DNA of 5,300 nucleotides from positions 1 to 5,300 of the forward strand of contig CABUWD010000129.1 in assembly GCA_902495155.1 (NCBI GenBank), written 5' to 3'. Below, one piece after another: positions 5,208-5,300 of this stretch. This stretch comes from an uncultured Collinsella sp. GTDB taxonomy: Bacteria; Actinomycetota; Coriobacteriia; Coriobacteriales; Coriobacteriaceae. Both the position numbers and the translations under genes were made by a program. The notes below the pieces were generated by a model. It searched no databases. It was not told where the DNA came from and was given only the letters and a program-made list of their open reading frames with translations. Position 1 is the first letter of the stretch. Every line of letters begins with the position of its first letter.

Positions 5208-5300
5208 GCGGACAGTCCAACACTAGCGGATATGTGCAGGCTTTCCGCCCCAGTAGAAGCGGCAGAAGGCTCGTTTGCGCTTTTGGGGTTTGCCTACGAG
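5208..5300 (-). repeat. Right arm of the long inverted repeat
   Basis: Inverted partner of 4738-4830 (85/93 by hand count). It contains the 3' end of the second glycosyltransferase copy and 15 bases beyond its stop. It is cut by the window edge. Confidence 0.9.
5223..5300 (-). CDS. Second copy of the glycosyltransferase gene, 3' end only
   Basis: On the minus strand, 25 codons and a TAG stop are visible. The peptide begins LVGKPQKRKRAF and ends GGKPAHIR. It equals residues 409-433 of the plus-strand glycosyltransferase except for Gln in place of Leu414. Of six base differences in the 78 bases, five are synonymous. That pattern suggests two functional copies kept under protein-level selection, or the same gene from two related strains. 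The catalytic domains lie outside the window, so it is not known whether this copy is complete. It converges on the first copy, each followed by its own long hairpin; the strong terminator at 5005-5068 is oriented for this copy. Confidence 0.85.
   Translation of the reverse strand, partial: LVGKPQKRKRAFCRFYWGGKPAHIR

Noticed and set aside
4948..5223. A 91-codon open frame on the minus strand through the right hairpin and terminator
   Set aside because: It has no ribosome binding site, crosses a hairpin, a terminator and the spacer, and its peptide resembles no family I recognise. The openness is explained by the GC-rich palindromic sequence; the left hairpin core reads a similar peptide for the same reason.

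Overview
The window reads like the chromosome of a gut Coriobacteriia, most likely Collinsella or a close relative. This is inferred from moderately high GC, strong Shine-Dalgarno sites, and a set of typical housekeeping and envelope genes: an NlpC/P60 hydrolase, DegV, a DUF1836 regulator, thioredoxin reductase and an MGDG-synthase-type glycosyltransferase. The genus is not proven. No tRNA, rRNA, CRISPR array, transposase or integrase is visible.

Layout. Positions 1-588 hold the 3' part of a secreted NlpC/P60 cell-wall hydrolase, followed by a terminator hairpin. Positions 662-753 hold a strong dyad and a TATAAT box ahead of degV (754-1620). degV converges on a minus-strand DUF1836 regulator (1693-2304), with a shared bidirectional terminator between them. 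Upstream of the regulator lies its own promoter, then a hairpin, then minus-strand trxB (2458-3396). trxB is divergent from a plus-strand glycosyltransferase (3514-4815). The last ~400 bases before the edge carry no convincing gene but are densely structured: a long hairpin, a minus-strand terminator and a second long hairpin. At the right edge lies the 3' end of a second, minus-strand copy of the glycosyltransferase gene (5223-5300).

Two things stand out. First, a 27-bp sequence (25/27 identical) lies upstream of both degV and the DUF1836 gene, in the same orientation relative to each gene. It is built on a TATCTAGT-N7-ACTAGATA dyad. In the DUF1836 promoter it covers the -35 box. Because DUF1836 proteins carry a MerR-like helix-turn-helix region, the simplest reading is that this protein controls both itself and degV.

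Second, the glycosyltransferase 3' end is repeated as an inverted, tail-to-tail copy. Each copy is followed by a hairpin whose 44-nt apical part is nearly identical (41/44). The supporting stems differ in sequence but still pair, with five compensatory pair changes. This looks like a conserved structured 3'-end element. An assembly join between two strains must be excluded first.

Functionally, several genes concern the envelope and lipids: cell-wall hydrolysis, probable fatty-acid binding by DegV and glycolipid synthesis. trxB supplies thiol redox balance. There is no evidence that they form one operon.
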